The notes beneath the pieces are model-generated. The model made no database searches. It saw only the letters and a list, made by a program, of their open reading frames with translations, and was not told the DNA's origin. The translations under genes were made by a program, and so were the position numbers. From assembly GCF_036711975.1 (NCBI RefSeq), contig NC_091968.1, forward strand, positions 18,104,001-18,168,000: a stretch of 64,000 nt of DNA, read 5' to 3'. This DNA is from Onthophagus taurus (Eukaryota > Arthropoda > Insecta > Coleoptera > Scarabaeidae). This document shows positions 10,836 through 21,560 of the stretch, piece after piece; position 1 is the stretch's first letter; each line of letters begins with the position of its first letter.

Positions 10836-11315
10836 TTGCTTCTCCCGTTAAGCATTCCACAAATCATATTGTTACAAATTTCCATTTACCCTTCTGCAGA
10901 CCAAGACGTCTGGACTCAACAAAATTCGCAATTTCCAAAAGAAGAATTTGATTTAATGGTTTCCCTTGGTATTTGTCGTCCTTCATCTTCTTCCATTGCA
11001 TCTCCATTACATATGCCACGTGCTTACCATCAAATACCTATTGCTGAAGAGGATATTGATAAAACTACAATTACAACTCCTCTTTACGAATTTACCAGAA
11101 TGCCTCTCAGACTCAGAAACGCAGCACAGACGTACCAACGGTTCAATAATGAAGTCACTAATGGTTTAAACTTTGCATTCGTATATTTAGATGACATTCT
11201 TATAGCGAGTAAAAATGAGGACGAACATCTTTCACATTTACATAAACTTTTTGAAAGATTAAATTGTTTTGGCATGAATATAAAAGCTTCAAAATGTGAT
11301 TTCCTTATCCATTGA
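10836..11315 (+). pseudogene. Gypsy reverse transcriptase fragment
   Basis: Contains AYHQIPIAEEDIDKTTITTP, then MPLRLRNAAQTYQRF and the catalytic block FVYLDDILIAS (usually FVYLDDILVAS in this family). It breaks at 11315 and continues in another frame to the RNase H part. Upstream, VDIKNQRLIDSTT is the usual region between protease and reverse transcriptase. Confidence 0.85.
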
Positions 11316-11411
11316 TTTTCTTAGTCATACCATTTCATCAAATGGAATTCGTCCTTCATCCGATAGGATTTAGGCCATTAATGATTTTCGAAGACCGAAA
11401 ACCTTAAGGAA

Positions 11412-11855
11412 TTGCAAAGATTTTTAGGTACGATTAATTCCTATCATCGTTTCGTCCCAATTTTTTCAGGGATTCTTAGTTCTTTGTATACTCTTTCTAA
11501 TTCTTTGAAAAATAATAACAAAAGAGACATCATTGTTTGGTTAGATGAACATGAACATTCATTTTATACTGCAAAAATTCTTTTAAGTCAATCAATTGTT
11601 CTTGCGCATCCTTCTCGTACAGCCAAATTGTCAATAACAACAGATGCTTCATCTACAGCAATTGCAGGATTTCTCGCCCAAACAGATAATAATTTTACTC
11701 AACCTATAGCATTCTTTTCAAAAAAACTTTCATCTTCACAGATCAGTTACTCTTCGTACGATAGAGAACTTCTTGCAATATATTCAGCGACTAAATTTTT
11801 CAAACCTTTTCTACATGGCGATAATTTTACGATTTTACCGCCCATAAACCCTTAA
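11412..11855 (+). pseudogene. Gypsy connection/RNase H domain
   Basis: Begins with LQRFLGTINSYHRFVP, the end of the reverse transcriptase thumb in Gypsy elements. RNase H follows with catalytic Asp in TDASSTAIAGFLAQ and Glu in SSYDRELLAIYSATKFF. It ends by frameshift; NIIADALSRVESLTS at about 11960 is the linker toward integrase. Confidence 0.85.
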
Positions 11856-12296
11856 TTACTTCATTTCATTCTAAAGCCGACAAAACTCCTCATCAGATAT
11901 TATCTACATTATATTATTTAATTATATCTGATATACAATTTATTAAAGGATTTGATAACATAATCGCGGACGCATTGTCTCGAGTTGAATCGTTGACTTC
12001 TCTTTTTCCTAATGTCAAAAGTATACAAGTAGCGCAAAAAAATGTGAGATTTCTTCTTCCGTACCTAAAATTTACAGTCCTGAAACATTTCGTCAAATAA
12101 TTTTTGATGCTTTTAATAATATTTCAATCCCGCGTCACAGAATTTTTTTAAAACACGGTATTTTTGGCCTTGTATGAATAAAGATATTTATCTTTGGACG
12201 AAATCTTGTCTACGTTGTCAAAAAACGAAGATTCACAAATTTACAAAATCACCATTTAAAAGATTTGCAATTTCAAAAGGAAGGTTCGAACATATA

Positions 12297-13360
12297 CACA
12301 GGAAAAAATCGTGTCGTGTAAAAATTTTAGAGTAGTTGGTAAAAAGAATTAGAGTAAAAATTGTAATATCACATGGTAAAAATAACTCTAATGTACACTA
12401 TATTTAATATTAATATAGAGTTCATATATTATTCACTTAATAGAGTAGTTTTTACAGTTCTCTAAAGGAGAGTTTTTTTTTTACTTATGTTAGTGAAGTT
12501 ATGTAATATATAAAACATTAAATTTTACACTAGACGTGTACTTTTCCTTCGGGTACTTCGTAGGCACCGCACTATTTTACTCGGGATTACTCGTCGGTAC
12601 CACGTGATTAACATGTGGTGTGATACAGCTAAAATTTAACGACCATTTACTAAACGAGTCGGAACTCGACAGCGTCTCGAGACCTGATTTACGCGATATA
12701 AAAAGAAAGAACGATTATTTTTATTTTAATTATGTTTGCCAAACATTCGTGTTGTGAAATTAGTGGAACTTCCGGAAGATTTTACGTACGAGTTCCTTGC
12801 GAAGATTGGTAAGTATGTACAACTATACACACAGAAAACTTATAGAAGACTCATTAGATGCAGTTTTCATGGTGACTTCGTCAGTATGGTTATAAAAAAA
12901 GAATTTAATTTTTTTTATATTTAAGATGTAACAATATATTACAAGTAAAAATAAAAAGAAATATATTTATAATTTTGATTTTTATTACAAACCTAAAACG
13001 TTCCTAAAAATATTCTATACTTCCTATTAAAAATTAACACTAATAAGTGAAAGATACACACTATTTAGTGATATTTTGTCACTTAATAGAGTAAAATTAG
13101 AGCGAATTTTTAATAATTTACACTGATTAGATTAGAAATGTATCTAATTAGAGTCACGACAACATCTAGTTAGATTACATATAATACACTGTTATAGAGT
13201 AACGATTTTACACTATTTAATAAACACCATCTTTCACTATTTAGTGTAAAATTTTAATCTATTCACCTACACTATATAGTGCAAAAAAATAACTCTAAAT
13301 ATATTGGACCGATCTGAACCATGTTTTAGAGTTGATTTTTACTCTATATTTTTTCCTGTG
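12297..13360. mobile_element. 1.06-kb TA-flanked transposon with subterminal palindromes
   Basis: Ends CACAGGAAAAAAT and ATTTTTTCCTGTG are inverted repeats flanked by TA on both sides. Removing the element plus one TA rejoins the Gypsy integrase frame exactly, so the boundaries are well supported. Inside, near both ends, the motif ACACTATTTAGTG and relatives (AGAGTAAAAATT, CACTATATAGTG) recur many times. The centre (12530-12800) is less AT-rich and may hold a captured exon. No transposase is present, so it is non-autonomous, of Tc1/mariner target type. Confidence 0.8.
12736..12795 (+). other. Possible captured first exon within transposon
   Basis: A GC-richer stretch has a TATA-like ATATAAAAAG at about 12697 and a short frame encoding RVVKLVELPEDFTYEFLAK. 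It ends at GATTGGTAAGTATG, a good splice donor. The frame has no upstream ATG; an ATG at 12732 is in another frame. I do not recognise the peptide. It may be a host exon picked up by the transposon or simply chance. Confidence 0.3.
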
Positions 13361-13924
13361 TACACATTGATATTGTTGGTCCCCTACCTCCTTCACGTTG
13401 TTATACCTATATTCTTACTGTCATAGAACGTTTTACACGCTGGCCTGAATGCGGTTCCTCTATGGAATATAACAGCGACTACCATTGCCAAGACTCTTCT
13501 CCGTCACTATTTTTCGAGATTCGGTATACCGCATACCATAACACATGATAAAGGAAGGAATTTGAGACTCAGATTTTTTCTCGATTTAGTACATTAATTG
13601 GACCACATCAAATTCATACCTCCTCATTTCATCCCCAAAGCAATGGAATTTTAGAAAGGTTCCACAGAACACTTAAGACTTCTATTGTTGCTAAGGGTTC
13701 ACACAATAACAATTATTGGAGTGACGAACACAGTTACAGTTTTCAGTCATTCTTCTTGGGCTCAAATCTGCTTACACGGAAGACCTTGATTGTTCTCCTG
13801 CAGAATTAGTGTTTGGTCAACCTCTACGTCTTCCATTAGAATTGTTTCTCACATCACATGAATCTTTCGATACTGAACCTAATAAGTTCATATAATAAAT
13901 ATGAGTAAAGACTCATAGCTTTAC

Positions 13925-14191
13925 GTGAAACCTTTTCAAACTTACGTGCTCGACCAGTTTTCCATCATACATTTCAAAAACCTTTTAAAAGATTTATTAA
14001 AATCAGATTTCGTTTTCCTTAAATTGGAAGGTATGCCCAGTGCGTTAACACCCAGGTTTGAGGGACCTCATAAAGTTATTAAAAAATTCGATAAAAATTT
14101 CATAATTTTTAGAAATAACAAGAATTGTATTCTATATTATACTAGTATACTAGTAGTAATTGTATTCACTTCATTTTCTATACTATACTAG
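13925..14191 (+). pseudogene. Gypsy integrase C-terminal tail
   Basis: KLEGMPSALTPRFEGPHKVI followed by KKFDKNFIIF is the usual chromodomain-like or SH3-like tail of Gypsy integrase. The real frame would continue to SIDRLQTAF at 14288 but is separated from it by the ACTAG repeat. The C copy at 25806 keeps this junction intact. Confidence 0.7.
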
Positions 14192-14285
14192 TATACTAGT
14201 ATAGTATAGAATACTAGTAACTACTGGTCTTACTACTAGTCTACTAGTCTTAGTATACTAGTATACTAGTATACTACTCTATACT
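14134..14285. repeat. Palindromic ACTAGTAT microsatellite
   Basis: Repeats of ACTAGTAT and its permutations (TATACTAGTATACTAG), self-complementary over most of about 150 bp. Absent from the paralogous copy near 25850, so it expanded after the duplication. It splits the Gypsy integrase tail. Confidence 0.85.
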
Positions 14286-14577
14286 AAGAAGTATTGACAG
14301 ATTACAAACAGCTTTTATTTTGAACGATTCATTACGTCCTTTTCTATAAATGAACAAAATAAAGTTAAAAAAGTTTCTTTTTCTTTACCATAATTAACAT
14401 TTTACTTGCGTTTTCTTCGCGTTCTGTCTTGGTCTCTTCTTGGAGGGAGGAGTATTTATGGCGGCACATTCATGACCGACCTCCCTTTTCTGTAAAACAT
14501 CTTATTTATTTTTTTGCACGATCGGACTATTTTGTTTATTTACGAGTAGTAAATTTTACTGGTTGCTAGGGCTAAAA

Positions 14578-14615
14578 CGACGGTAAGTAATTTACTTACC
14601 GTTCTAGAACGGTAA
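14578..14615. repeat. Palindrome at left end of recombinase element
   Basis: ACGGTAAGTAATTTACTTACCGT is a perfect palindrome, followed by CTAGAACGGTAAGT, a further copy of the half site. It could be a recombinase binding site or simply a hairpin. Confidence 0.6.
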
Positions 14616-15089
14616 GTATAATAAATAAAATTTCAAATAAAAATATAATTTATTTGAAATTAAATGTACAGTTATTACAGCTAGAAATCGAAATTGAAAT
14701 ATTGCTTTTTTCGGTATTTGTATCAACAGAAAATGTCCGTGATGTAGAAGCACAAGCTGACGATTGTAGTATATTATCATGTTAGGGATATTTTGTGTGC
14801 GGGAGATTTTGGGTTGGTAGTGCGGAGCGTGGGGTGGCAATGGAGTGATTCCCGCGTTCGAAAAGGTTCCGAGACGTTAGATAAAAACGAACAGGTTTGA
14901 ACAAGATTGGGAGAGTCGAACATGAGAGTTGGTGCGTGGCAGAGGTAAAAAAGACGTGTATCGCCAGAAAAGACGGACTAAACGGGTGTGTTTTTGAGAA
15001 GTATAAACGCTGAACTGAATTACATTGATATTTTGTTTGAAGTTTCAATAAAGTTGTTGATTAGTTAAATTTACGTGAGTGTATTTACT

Positions 15090-16318
15090 TTAATCAGAAA
15101 CGCTGCAAGGCGATTCATTATCATCATGTAGAATCTTTTCTGCAAATTGATTTTTGTTTTGAAGATAATCTTCAACATAGCTTTCAGCCACAGTTGAAGA
15201 TTTAAAACCTCCATGTCTTTTTAGTCCTAAAACGTCTACACCTTTATTCGCTAATAATGTGGCTGAAGTACGTCGAAACGAGTGACCAGTGTAATTAACT
15301 GCATTTTCCAATTTTAAGTATTCAGCAATTTTCGATGATAAAGCTCCAATAGTACCTTTACCGACTACCTGATTTTTACATTTCTCATTCCGATAATTTA
15401 GGAATAAATGCAACGACTTTGCATTGTTTGGCCGCAGTTTAATATATTTCCGAACAATTTTCAAATAATTAATTTTTTCGTTTTTTTTATTTATGACAGT
15501 AAATGTGCGCTGAATATTGGTTTTTGTATTTGGAATGGTTATAATAATAAAAGATTCACGATCTTCTATATCTTTAATAGTCATTTTATATCTTCTCTGC
15601 GACATGCTCCCGCTACTCCTAATATCATTGCTACCTAAAAAAATACATTGTCGGAAATATATCCTCGTATTTTTACAAGTAATCTAAATTTACTTTATGG
15701 ATGTTGGCGAACGACAATAGGTGGCGTGTAGAGACGAGATGTACGAACTAAAACAAGTCGGTGTGCATCATCGGAAGAAGAAGGAAGTGTCGTGTGGACC
15801 AAATAATGTATAGCGTTTAGTTTAATCAGTTACATATTCTTTTTTGTGTTCTAAGTAAAGTTAATACATCTGTTACAAGAAAGCTGACTTTAATTTAACG
15901 AATAACATGGATTAAAAACAATTCGTCTGGTGCTTCAATTAAAAATTTAAACATTTCATCCTTGGTAAAAACACTAGCTTTTTTAAATTTGTACCCAACA
16001 TTTTTTCTTTTTAGAAAGGCAATTAGGTAATGTTGAAAACTTGGATATATCAATGGATACGTGTAAAAAAATTGTCGCTTTCAACATTGAGTATTCGGCT
16101 CATAAACTACCTGCAGCTTTTAATTTTCCGTTTCTTTCGACCAAATATGCCAACAAGATTTTTTCACTCGTATTTTTATTCTTTACTCCACACCATTTTT
16201 TGAAAATTTGGTACGTCATTTCATAACGTTCCCTAGATTTTTCGGGAATTATTGCCGAACGTCCAATATTCCAAGCTTTTTCTATATCATCACCATTTTC
16301 ACTCTCAGAATCACTCAT
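15090..16318 (-). pseudogene. Tyrosine recombinase (phage-integrase-like) gene, decayed
   Basis: The N-terminal part (16318-16103) begins MSDSESENGDD and has a core-binding helix region (KSRERYEMTYQIFKKWC). It hits a TGA where related proteins have Trp. It continues to DISKF, shifts frame, and goes on through AFLKRKNVGYKFKK to FLIH (about 15912). A probable intron with a TTTTTTTAG acceptor separates this from the catalytic exon (about 15640-15090). Catalytic residues are visible there: Arg in GACRRED, His-x-x-Arg in HSFRRTSATLLA, His in KRHGGF, and Tyr in VAESYVEDY. One nonsense codon and one frameshift make it inactive, though the catalytic exon is intact. Confidence 0.75.
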
Positions 16319-16569
16319 TTTGGTTATATAGTAATATATATTATAATTTATATAATTTATATTATATTAAGTTTTAATATTATTGTAAGCACTGTTTACA
16401 ATACAATTTCACAAATCACATCATTTGTTTTTTTTTTGTAAATAAAACCATTGCAACAGAATTAATTCAAAATTTTTACCTACTTTATAAATCATTACAA
16501 ATGTCAACATATTTTAGTAAATTAATTATTATTTATATTCATTTCGATCGTGCAAAAAATGTTATAACC

Positions 16570-16640
16570 ATCACGAACGGTAAGTAATTTACCGGTTTCC
16601 GACACTATTGTCGTCAACCGGTAAATTTTACTTACCGTGT
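16570..16640. repeat. Hairpin at right end of recombinase element
   Basis: CACGAACGGTAAGTAATTTACCGGTT is complementary to AACCGGTAAATTTTACTTACCGTG around a loop that itself contains GACACTATTGTC. The half site GGTAAGTAA matches the left-end palindrome. Confidence 0.65.
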
Positions 16641-16737
16641 TGGATACTTAATATACTATATCGTAACAATATCACCAAGACAATTTGTTTATTATTATTC
16701 ATTAAAATTCACTCAACATGTTCGCTTCGTTTATCTA

Positions 16738-17175
16738 TTAAAATATAATTATTAATTTATTTAAAAAATACATATTTATCATATTGTGGATAACATCCCC
16801 ACAATTTACAGTAAATTTGGCTTTAAATTGTATATTATTTTTGAAAAATTGTATTAGAAATTTTGAAATTTTGTATGTAATGAACTCAATTGATGAAATA
16901 ATAGGTCTTATTGGATAATTGTTTTTGTGTAATTTGATCAATGAATATACCAAAGGTGTTTTTGGTTTCATTGGCGTTAAATTAAATGTGAATATATTTT
17001 GTTGTGTGAGAAATTCTTGTGCTTTAACTATTTTCTTAGTTTTGGTATGAAAGGCGGCTGTAGGGTTTTTCTTTATTTCTATAAAATTGTTGTCGTTAAA
17101 AAATTGTAAGGTTTTTGCTATGTATAAAGGTTTTTCTAGAATGACTAAACCTGCATTTTTATAATGTTTGTACAA
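16738..17175 (-). pseudogene. Penelope-like element RT fragment (copy in B segment)
   Basis: The minus strand encodes the N-terminal part of a Penelope-like reverse transcriptase: KNAGLVILEKPLYIAK, then PLVYSLIKLHKNNYPIRPII, the conserved entry to the fingers. It ends after about 145 codons. The same fragment, slightly changed, is at 26267-26599. It differs from the longer Penelope-like element at 35931-37870. Confidence 0.75.
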
Positions 17176-17189
17176 ATGAAGAAATCCTT

Positions 17190-18177
17190 AATATATTGTT
17201 TATGCACGGAAACTGCGACAAAGTTTTTAGTAAAACTAGCAGAATGTTTAATGAAAACTATCCACATTTACCTCCGATGATAAACGGTAAAGTTAAAAGA
17301 ATAGAAGCAAATTCTTGGCATATTTCAAGGCCAACCTCAACGCCTCAATTCGAGCTGCCAAAGAAGATCTGGGTATCAGTAGGTGTTCAGTGCAGAGGAT
17401 CTTGAAGAAACATCAGTTTCACAACTGCAAGTTCTCGTTAGTTCAAGACCTTCATACTCAAGATCCCGACGACGAAGTGAACTTGTGTGAGATGTACTAT
17501 ACCTTCGCTGTCAAGAGGATGAAAACTTTTTGAAAAAAGCTATCTGGACGGACGAAATTTTCGCGCAAAGGTATCTTTAACAGGCATAACAACCATAAAT
17601 CTGGGCTTCCATCAACCTGAATGCAATCCGAGAAAGAAACTATCAGGTTAAGTTTAGTTTTAACGTTTTTTGCTTTTGGTGGATGGCAGGTTCTCTTACG
17701 TCATTTATGACGGCGTTTTAACGGTAGAGCATGACCTGAATTTATTACGTATTGTGGTAGAAGATTTTCTTGACAACCTGTCTTTGAACTTGAGAAGAAG
17801 CAATTGGTATTAACTGGATGGAGCTCCCGCCTATTGAAGTATCTCAAAAACTCACCTCAATGTTCGAAGGCAGGTGGATAAGGCAGTTAGGACCGTGAAA
17901 CTGGCTGGCAAGATCTCCAGATTTGACGCCTGTGGACGTCTACCTTTGGGGATGTATAAAACATCAGGTCTACCAGACACCCGTAAATATAAAGGAAGAA
18001 TTAGAAGCACGCGTACTACAGTCTCTTTCCTCAAGAAGTACGAAGAGCAACACTTGATGTTTCTTCATGTATAACACAGTGCTTGAATGCGAACGGCCAC
18101 TATTTCGAACATTTATTGTAACTTGTTTCTAGCCCTTAAACATTTAAGAAGGTTCAGTCTCGCTGAGACACCCTGTA
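17190..18177 (+). pseudogene. Mariner-type transposase, decayed (B segment)
   Basis: Plus strand, several frames. The N-terminal DNA-binding part reads SRMFNENYPHLPP and AAKEDLGISRCSVQRILKK. The first catalytic Asp is in WTDEIF (about 17545) and the last block is ARSPDLTPVDVYLWG (about 17910-17955). The right end is CTCGCTGAGACACCCTG followed by TA, the usual TIR end. Stops and frameshifts are frequent. It adjoins the Penelope fragment in both duplicon copies. Confidence 0.75.
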
Positions 18178-18410
18178 TAACACTATCTTTAAAACCATAG
18201 TTAGTGGCAGATGAATATAAGTGATGCAAGAAAGGTATTGGCAAAGTAAATGAATTGTTGGAGAAGGGCGGCAAGGGCGGCAAAAAAAAAGGGAGGAGAC
18301 GCAACACATGATCAAGAGGAGTAAAGAACACGATGGCAGAATGGAACCTAACCAAAGGCGACTAATAGCACCGAGAAGCATGGAGAATTAAAAACTTATT
18401 GTGAGTTTTG
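18178..18410 (+). pseudogene. LINE tail remnant shared by protease segments
   Basis: Matches the stretch 7530-7890 beside protease A (ACACTATCTTTAAAACCATA onward), then GRRRNT and AEWNLT in translation. It marks where homology between the A, B and C segments begins on this side. A G-rich GGCGGCAAGGGCGGC insertion distinguishes B and C from A. Confidence 0.55.
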
Positions 18411-18491
18411 ACATTTAATAGTAGAAAAAACTCAATCAAATTTAAAAAAAATTTAAAGTCAAATACAACAAACAATTACACATACATTTAT

Positions 18492-19592
18492 TTAATTTGG
18501 CCAAACTATGGATTCAATCCAAGAAATATAGTTAGAGACTCTTGTATAAACCCCGGGAACTAATCCGCAATTATTTCCAAACGATGTAACCCCTACAACT
18601 CTATACATTTGTGGTAAATGTTGAATTTTCATTTGAATCGGTCCACCAGAATCACCATGACAAGCATCCACCATAGTTTCTGGATCTCCCCCGCATATTT
18701 GCAACTTTTCATCGAAACCATTCGCTAATCTCGGTTGTGCACGAATACTTCTTGCACAATTTCGCGCCGGCAAATTGTGTAAATTAGCCTTTTGAAGATA
18801 AGTATGCAATTTACCGCCATAATATAAAGCTCCCCATCCAGTTATTGTTAAATTGTTATGATCTAAATCTAATTTTGATTGTAAACAAGCAGGTTTTACG
18901 TATAGCGTGTAAATCACGGGACGATCTAATTTAATTAGAGCTATATCGTGGTAAAAAGATTCGAAATCGTAATCCGGGGGACTAAAAACTTCTTGAATCT
19001 TAAAATTTTGAGGTTCCGCAGATTCGTTTGTTGCAGCTATATCCAAATCGCCTAATCTTACTAGGGAAACTGGTCCACTAAAAATAATTAAAAAAATAGA
19101 TATTTAAACAAAAAATTTTGTTGGTTTCTTACAAATCTTTTGATTCTAAACAATGAGCTGCTGTTAAGATGAATTGTTCGCTGATTAAACTCCCACCGCA
19201 TTTAAATTCGATGTTTTCTGATGGACCATATCCCAAAATAGCCTATAATTATTTTAATAAATTATTTTAGTTAATGATTTCAATTTTTAATTACCATATG
19301 GGGATATTCTTCAAAATAAGCATTCGTACCACCAACAACGAAGGGAAAATTAGGCTTCATTACACTTTTTGGTGTCGTGGTGGTTGTTATCGTAGTTTTG
19401 ATGTTCAATTTTAAATATTCTTGACATTCTTTAAGGATAAAATTAAATATTAATCAATGTGTAATATTAAGTTTTTAACATTTTACTTTTCTCGCTAATT
19501 CTATCTGAAATTCTTCCTTCGACAATTTCCGTTTCATTTTTAACAAACAATATGAATGTTAAACCGAGAAACGTTTTAATGGAACCACGCAT
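18492..19592 (-). CDS. Protease B: secreted serine protease lacking CLIP domain
   Basis: Four exons, minus strand: 19592-19487, 19428-19295, 19242-19133, 19077-18492; 311 codons. The first exon fuses the signal peptide (MRGSIKTFLGLTFILFV) in frame to the last 17 codons of what is the CLIP exon in protease A. A deletion of about 240 bp, at a shared AAAA, removed intron 1 and all six CLIP cysteines. The linker Cys, Thr stretch and activation site NFPF before VVGG remain (P1 Phe65). The triad is His110, Asp161, Ser260, with Asp254 in the S1 pocket. Splice sites match A. It may be a functional clip-less protease or a recent pseudogene without lesions; the lack of any stop in the exons favours function. 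Confidence 0.85.
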
Positions 19593-19999
19593 TGTGTTAA
19601 ACTGATTTCATTTAAAATAATCCAAATCACCTTGATTGTTCAGAAAACAGACCGATTAAAAGATGAACATAATAAGATATAAAAGATTTACATAATGAAG
19701 ATTTTCCATAGTTTTGATGACTTAATAAGTACGGTTATTAATATAAAGGGTACATTAAGAATTCAATTACAGAATAAATCATTAAATAAAATAATTAAAA
19801 ATGGAAGGATTTTGTAAATTTTTCACAAAGAGATGTGGATCAACAAATTAAAATCAAACAAATATAGTGTCAAGGTTACACCAGATTTAGGTTTTATGTA
19901 TGTAGAATTTTATTAAATTTGTGTTAATCGGTGCGCTTGAAGTTTTGACCTGTCCCGTGCGATATTGTGATTATTTGCTACATTATTTATTTAGTCATA

Positions 20000-20253
20000 A
20001 GAAAGCCACATCGTCAATAAATACACATAAGGCATTGCTTTGCTTGTTCCTAGCAAAGGAGTATCTTTGTTGAGATATGCTTCTGAAATATGATTTCATC
20101 GCTTTGTTTGCCGTATCCTCCAACTTGAATTGTTATAAACCTGACATGTGCATCTGCTACTGCTTATAGCACAATAGAATAATGCTTCTTATAAGTAAAA
20201 AATGTGGAGCACAGTTAGCAGAACATTTGACTCGAATATATTTTCTGTTAATA
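20000..20253 (-). pseudogene. PIF/Harbinger remnant (B segment)
   Basis: Nearly identical to part of 9780-10230, with the same ADAHVRFIT and GGYGKQ blocks. It is cut at 20253, where the unrelated repeat 20254-20640 begins. In C the homologous sequence continues (GCACCAATTGTTAGG), so B suffered an insertion or deletion here. Confidence 0.55.
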
Positions 20254-20640
20254 TCGATATGATGTGTGCATTTTTCAAGAAACCATAATTATTTCCCATA
20301 TGGGATAAAAGAGATGTAAAATGAGACGTTGTTACAGAAATGAAGTTATGGTGCTTCCAAATTTTGAAAAGTTTACGTGCCATAGTTGAGTGACCAAACG
20401 GTCTAGACAGCCAATCTTGGCACCAAAACATACTCCATCATGTTGCTTAAACATGTTTTGAATCCTAAATTGATATTCAAAAATCGAGTGTTCTCAGATT
20501 TTTTGAAAAAATTTCTGCTAGAGCAGATTTTTTTAGAAAAATTCGAATAACTCGAGAAAGCCCGAATCAAATTGCAAAAAGTAAAGTTATTCATAAACCT
20601 TGAAAATAGACAAATCCAAATATGTGAAAATATATAGTAT
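20254..20640. mobile_element. Repeat X, left-truncated copy
   Basis: Homologous to 32424-32829 plus 34065-34090. It ends in TTATTCATAAACCTTG then GACAAATCCAAAT, the inverted repeat of the left end of the fuller copy. It reads straight from AAATCCAAA into TATGTGAAAATATATAG, the uninterrupted form of the site where a Tigger element sits at 32830. A minus-strand frame (FWCQDWLSRPFGHSTMARK) is conserved in both copies but not recognised. Confidence 0.65.
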
Positions 20641-20678
20641 TATTATGCATATGTATTATTATGCGTTCGTTTGATATA

Positions 20679-20887
20679 CAGGTGTCTCAGAGTAATCGTG
20701 TAAGTAATTTTATTTGAAAACACAGGTAGTTACAAAAATTAAAGAAAAAATGTATAATAGCTGAATAAATGTGGTTTCTTGGCTGTGCAAAGCATATCCA
20801 TTTTATGAATATTATTACTTTTCATTCTAACTTTTTGAATATTTCCGTTTAAAAAAATGGACTGCATGGATGGTCTGCATCACCTTG
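20679..20887. mobile_element. TA-flanked mariner-like MITE (weak)
   Basis: Begins TA then CAGGTGTCTCAG and ends CTGCATCACCTTG then TA. The two ends agree only partly as inverted repeats. 209 bp, no coding. Confidence 0.4.
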
Positions 20888-20949
20888 TATAAGTAAATGA
20901 AATATTATGTAATATCTAATTAATAATAATATTAAATAATGATTCAAGT

Positions 20950-21560
20950 ATACAAAATAATAGTGTAATAAATAAAACAGCCCTGAATAGAAAAATCTTT
21001 AGGAAATTTTAATTTGCCATCGTTGAATAGATGTAAGCTCTTGAAATTCGCTGGACACTTCACCTCGACGATGGCATTTTCGTTTTTTATTGTTTCATTT
21101 GGACTTGCAACTAAGAATCCATACATCTTACGGATGAATAGAGCTCAAGAGTTTGCTGACAAATTATATTTACTTTCAAATTTTTTTACTGCAGGCTATT
21201 CATAGTCTTGGCCATGTTTAATGTTATTGTTTCTAGCAAATTTCGAGTACAAGATTGATTTAACTTTATTTAAGCAAGACGTGCCATTTCTCATCCTACA
21301 TGCATCACCAAATCTCGATGCAGTTGGGCACAGATACCTTTCTTGGATCTATTTCTGATTGGTACTTTAACTTCTGGTAAGAATTTGTATTTTATTTCTG
21401 TTAATGCATCCATCTTACAAGTTTACAATAAATTCTTCTTTCTTTTATATTCTTCATGTGAAATGTCACTCATAAATTATAACCGAATTGCTATCATTAT
21501 CAATAGCAACATAACCCTGATCGGCTTTCGCTACCTACCTGAATTACCCTGTATACAAAA
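20950..21560 (-). pseudogene. YqaJ-type nuclease remnant
   Basis: Minus-strand translation: RFGDACRMRNGTSCLNKVKS, then LYSKFARNNNIKHGQDYE, then MYGFLVASPNETI and ENAIVEVKCPANFKSL. The order matches YqaJ/lambda-exonuclease-like domains, with the Glu-x-Lys of the active site in VEVKCP. Stops occur after HGQDYE and after NLSANS. YqaJ proteins of this kind are common in repetitive DNA of insects and are thought to travel with mobile elements. The upstream end is vague (to about 21560). Not functional. Confidence 0.6.

Larger units (their letters stand above)
10690..14460 (+). mobile_element. Gypsy-type LTR retrotransposon remnant, split by insertions
   Basis: Plus-strand pol in Gypsy order: protease end (10720-10780), reverse transcriptase (10900-11330), RNase H (11412-11855), integrase zinc region (12150-12296), integrase core and tail (13361-14400). 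The core is interrupted by a TA-flanked element at 12297-13360. A palindromic ACTAG repeat at 14134-14285 separates FRNNKN from SIDRLQTAF, which are continuous in the paralogous copy at 25806. A purine-rich run near 14440-14455 probably marks the start of the 3' LTR region. Multiple frameshifts; inactive. Confidence 0.85.
14510..16657 (-). mobile_element. Tyrosine-recombinase mobile element
   Basis: Present in the B segment and missing from the C segment. C reads CTTATTTATT then TATCATGACAAT; B has 2.15 kb between CTTATTTATT and TATCGTAACAAT. The left end contains TTTTTGCACGATCG and its complement occurs at about 16545, some 110 bp inside the right end. Near each end lies a palindrome built on ACGGTAAGTAA (about 14578-14615 and 16570-16640). 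The only coding is a tyrosine recombinase on the minus strand. This resembles Crypton-like elements in gene content, but they are not known for palindromic ends. The clade is not assigned. Confidence 0.7.

Noticed and set aside
14604..15048. Minus-strand frames between the left palindrome and the recombinase
   Set aside because: Low-complexity composition, no domain and no start context; treated as non-coding part of the element.
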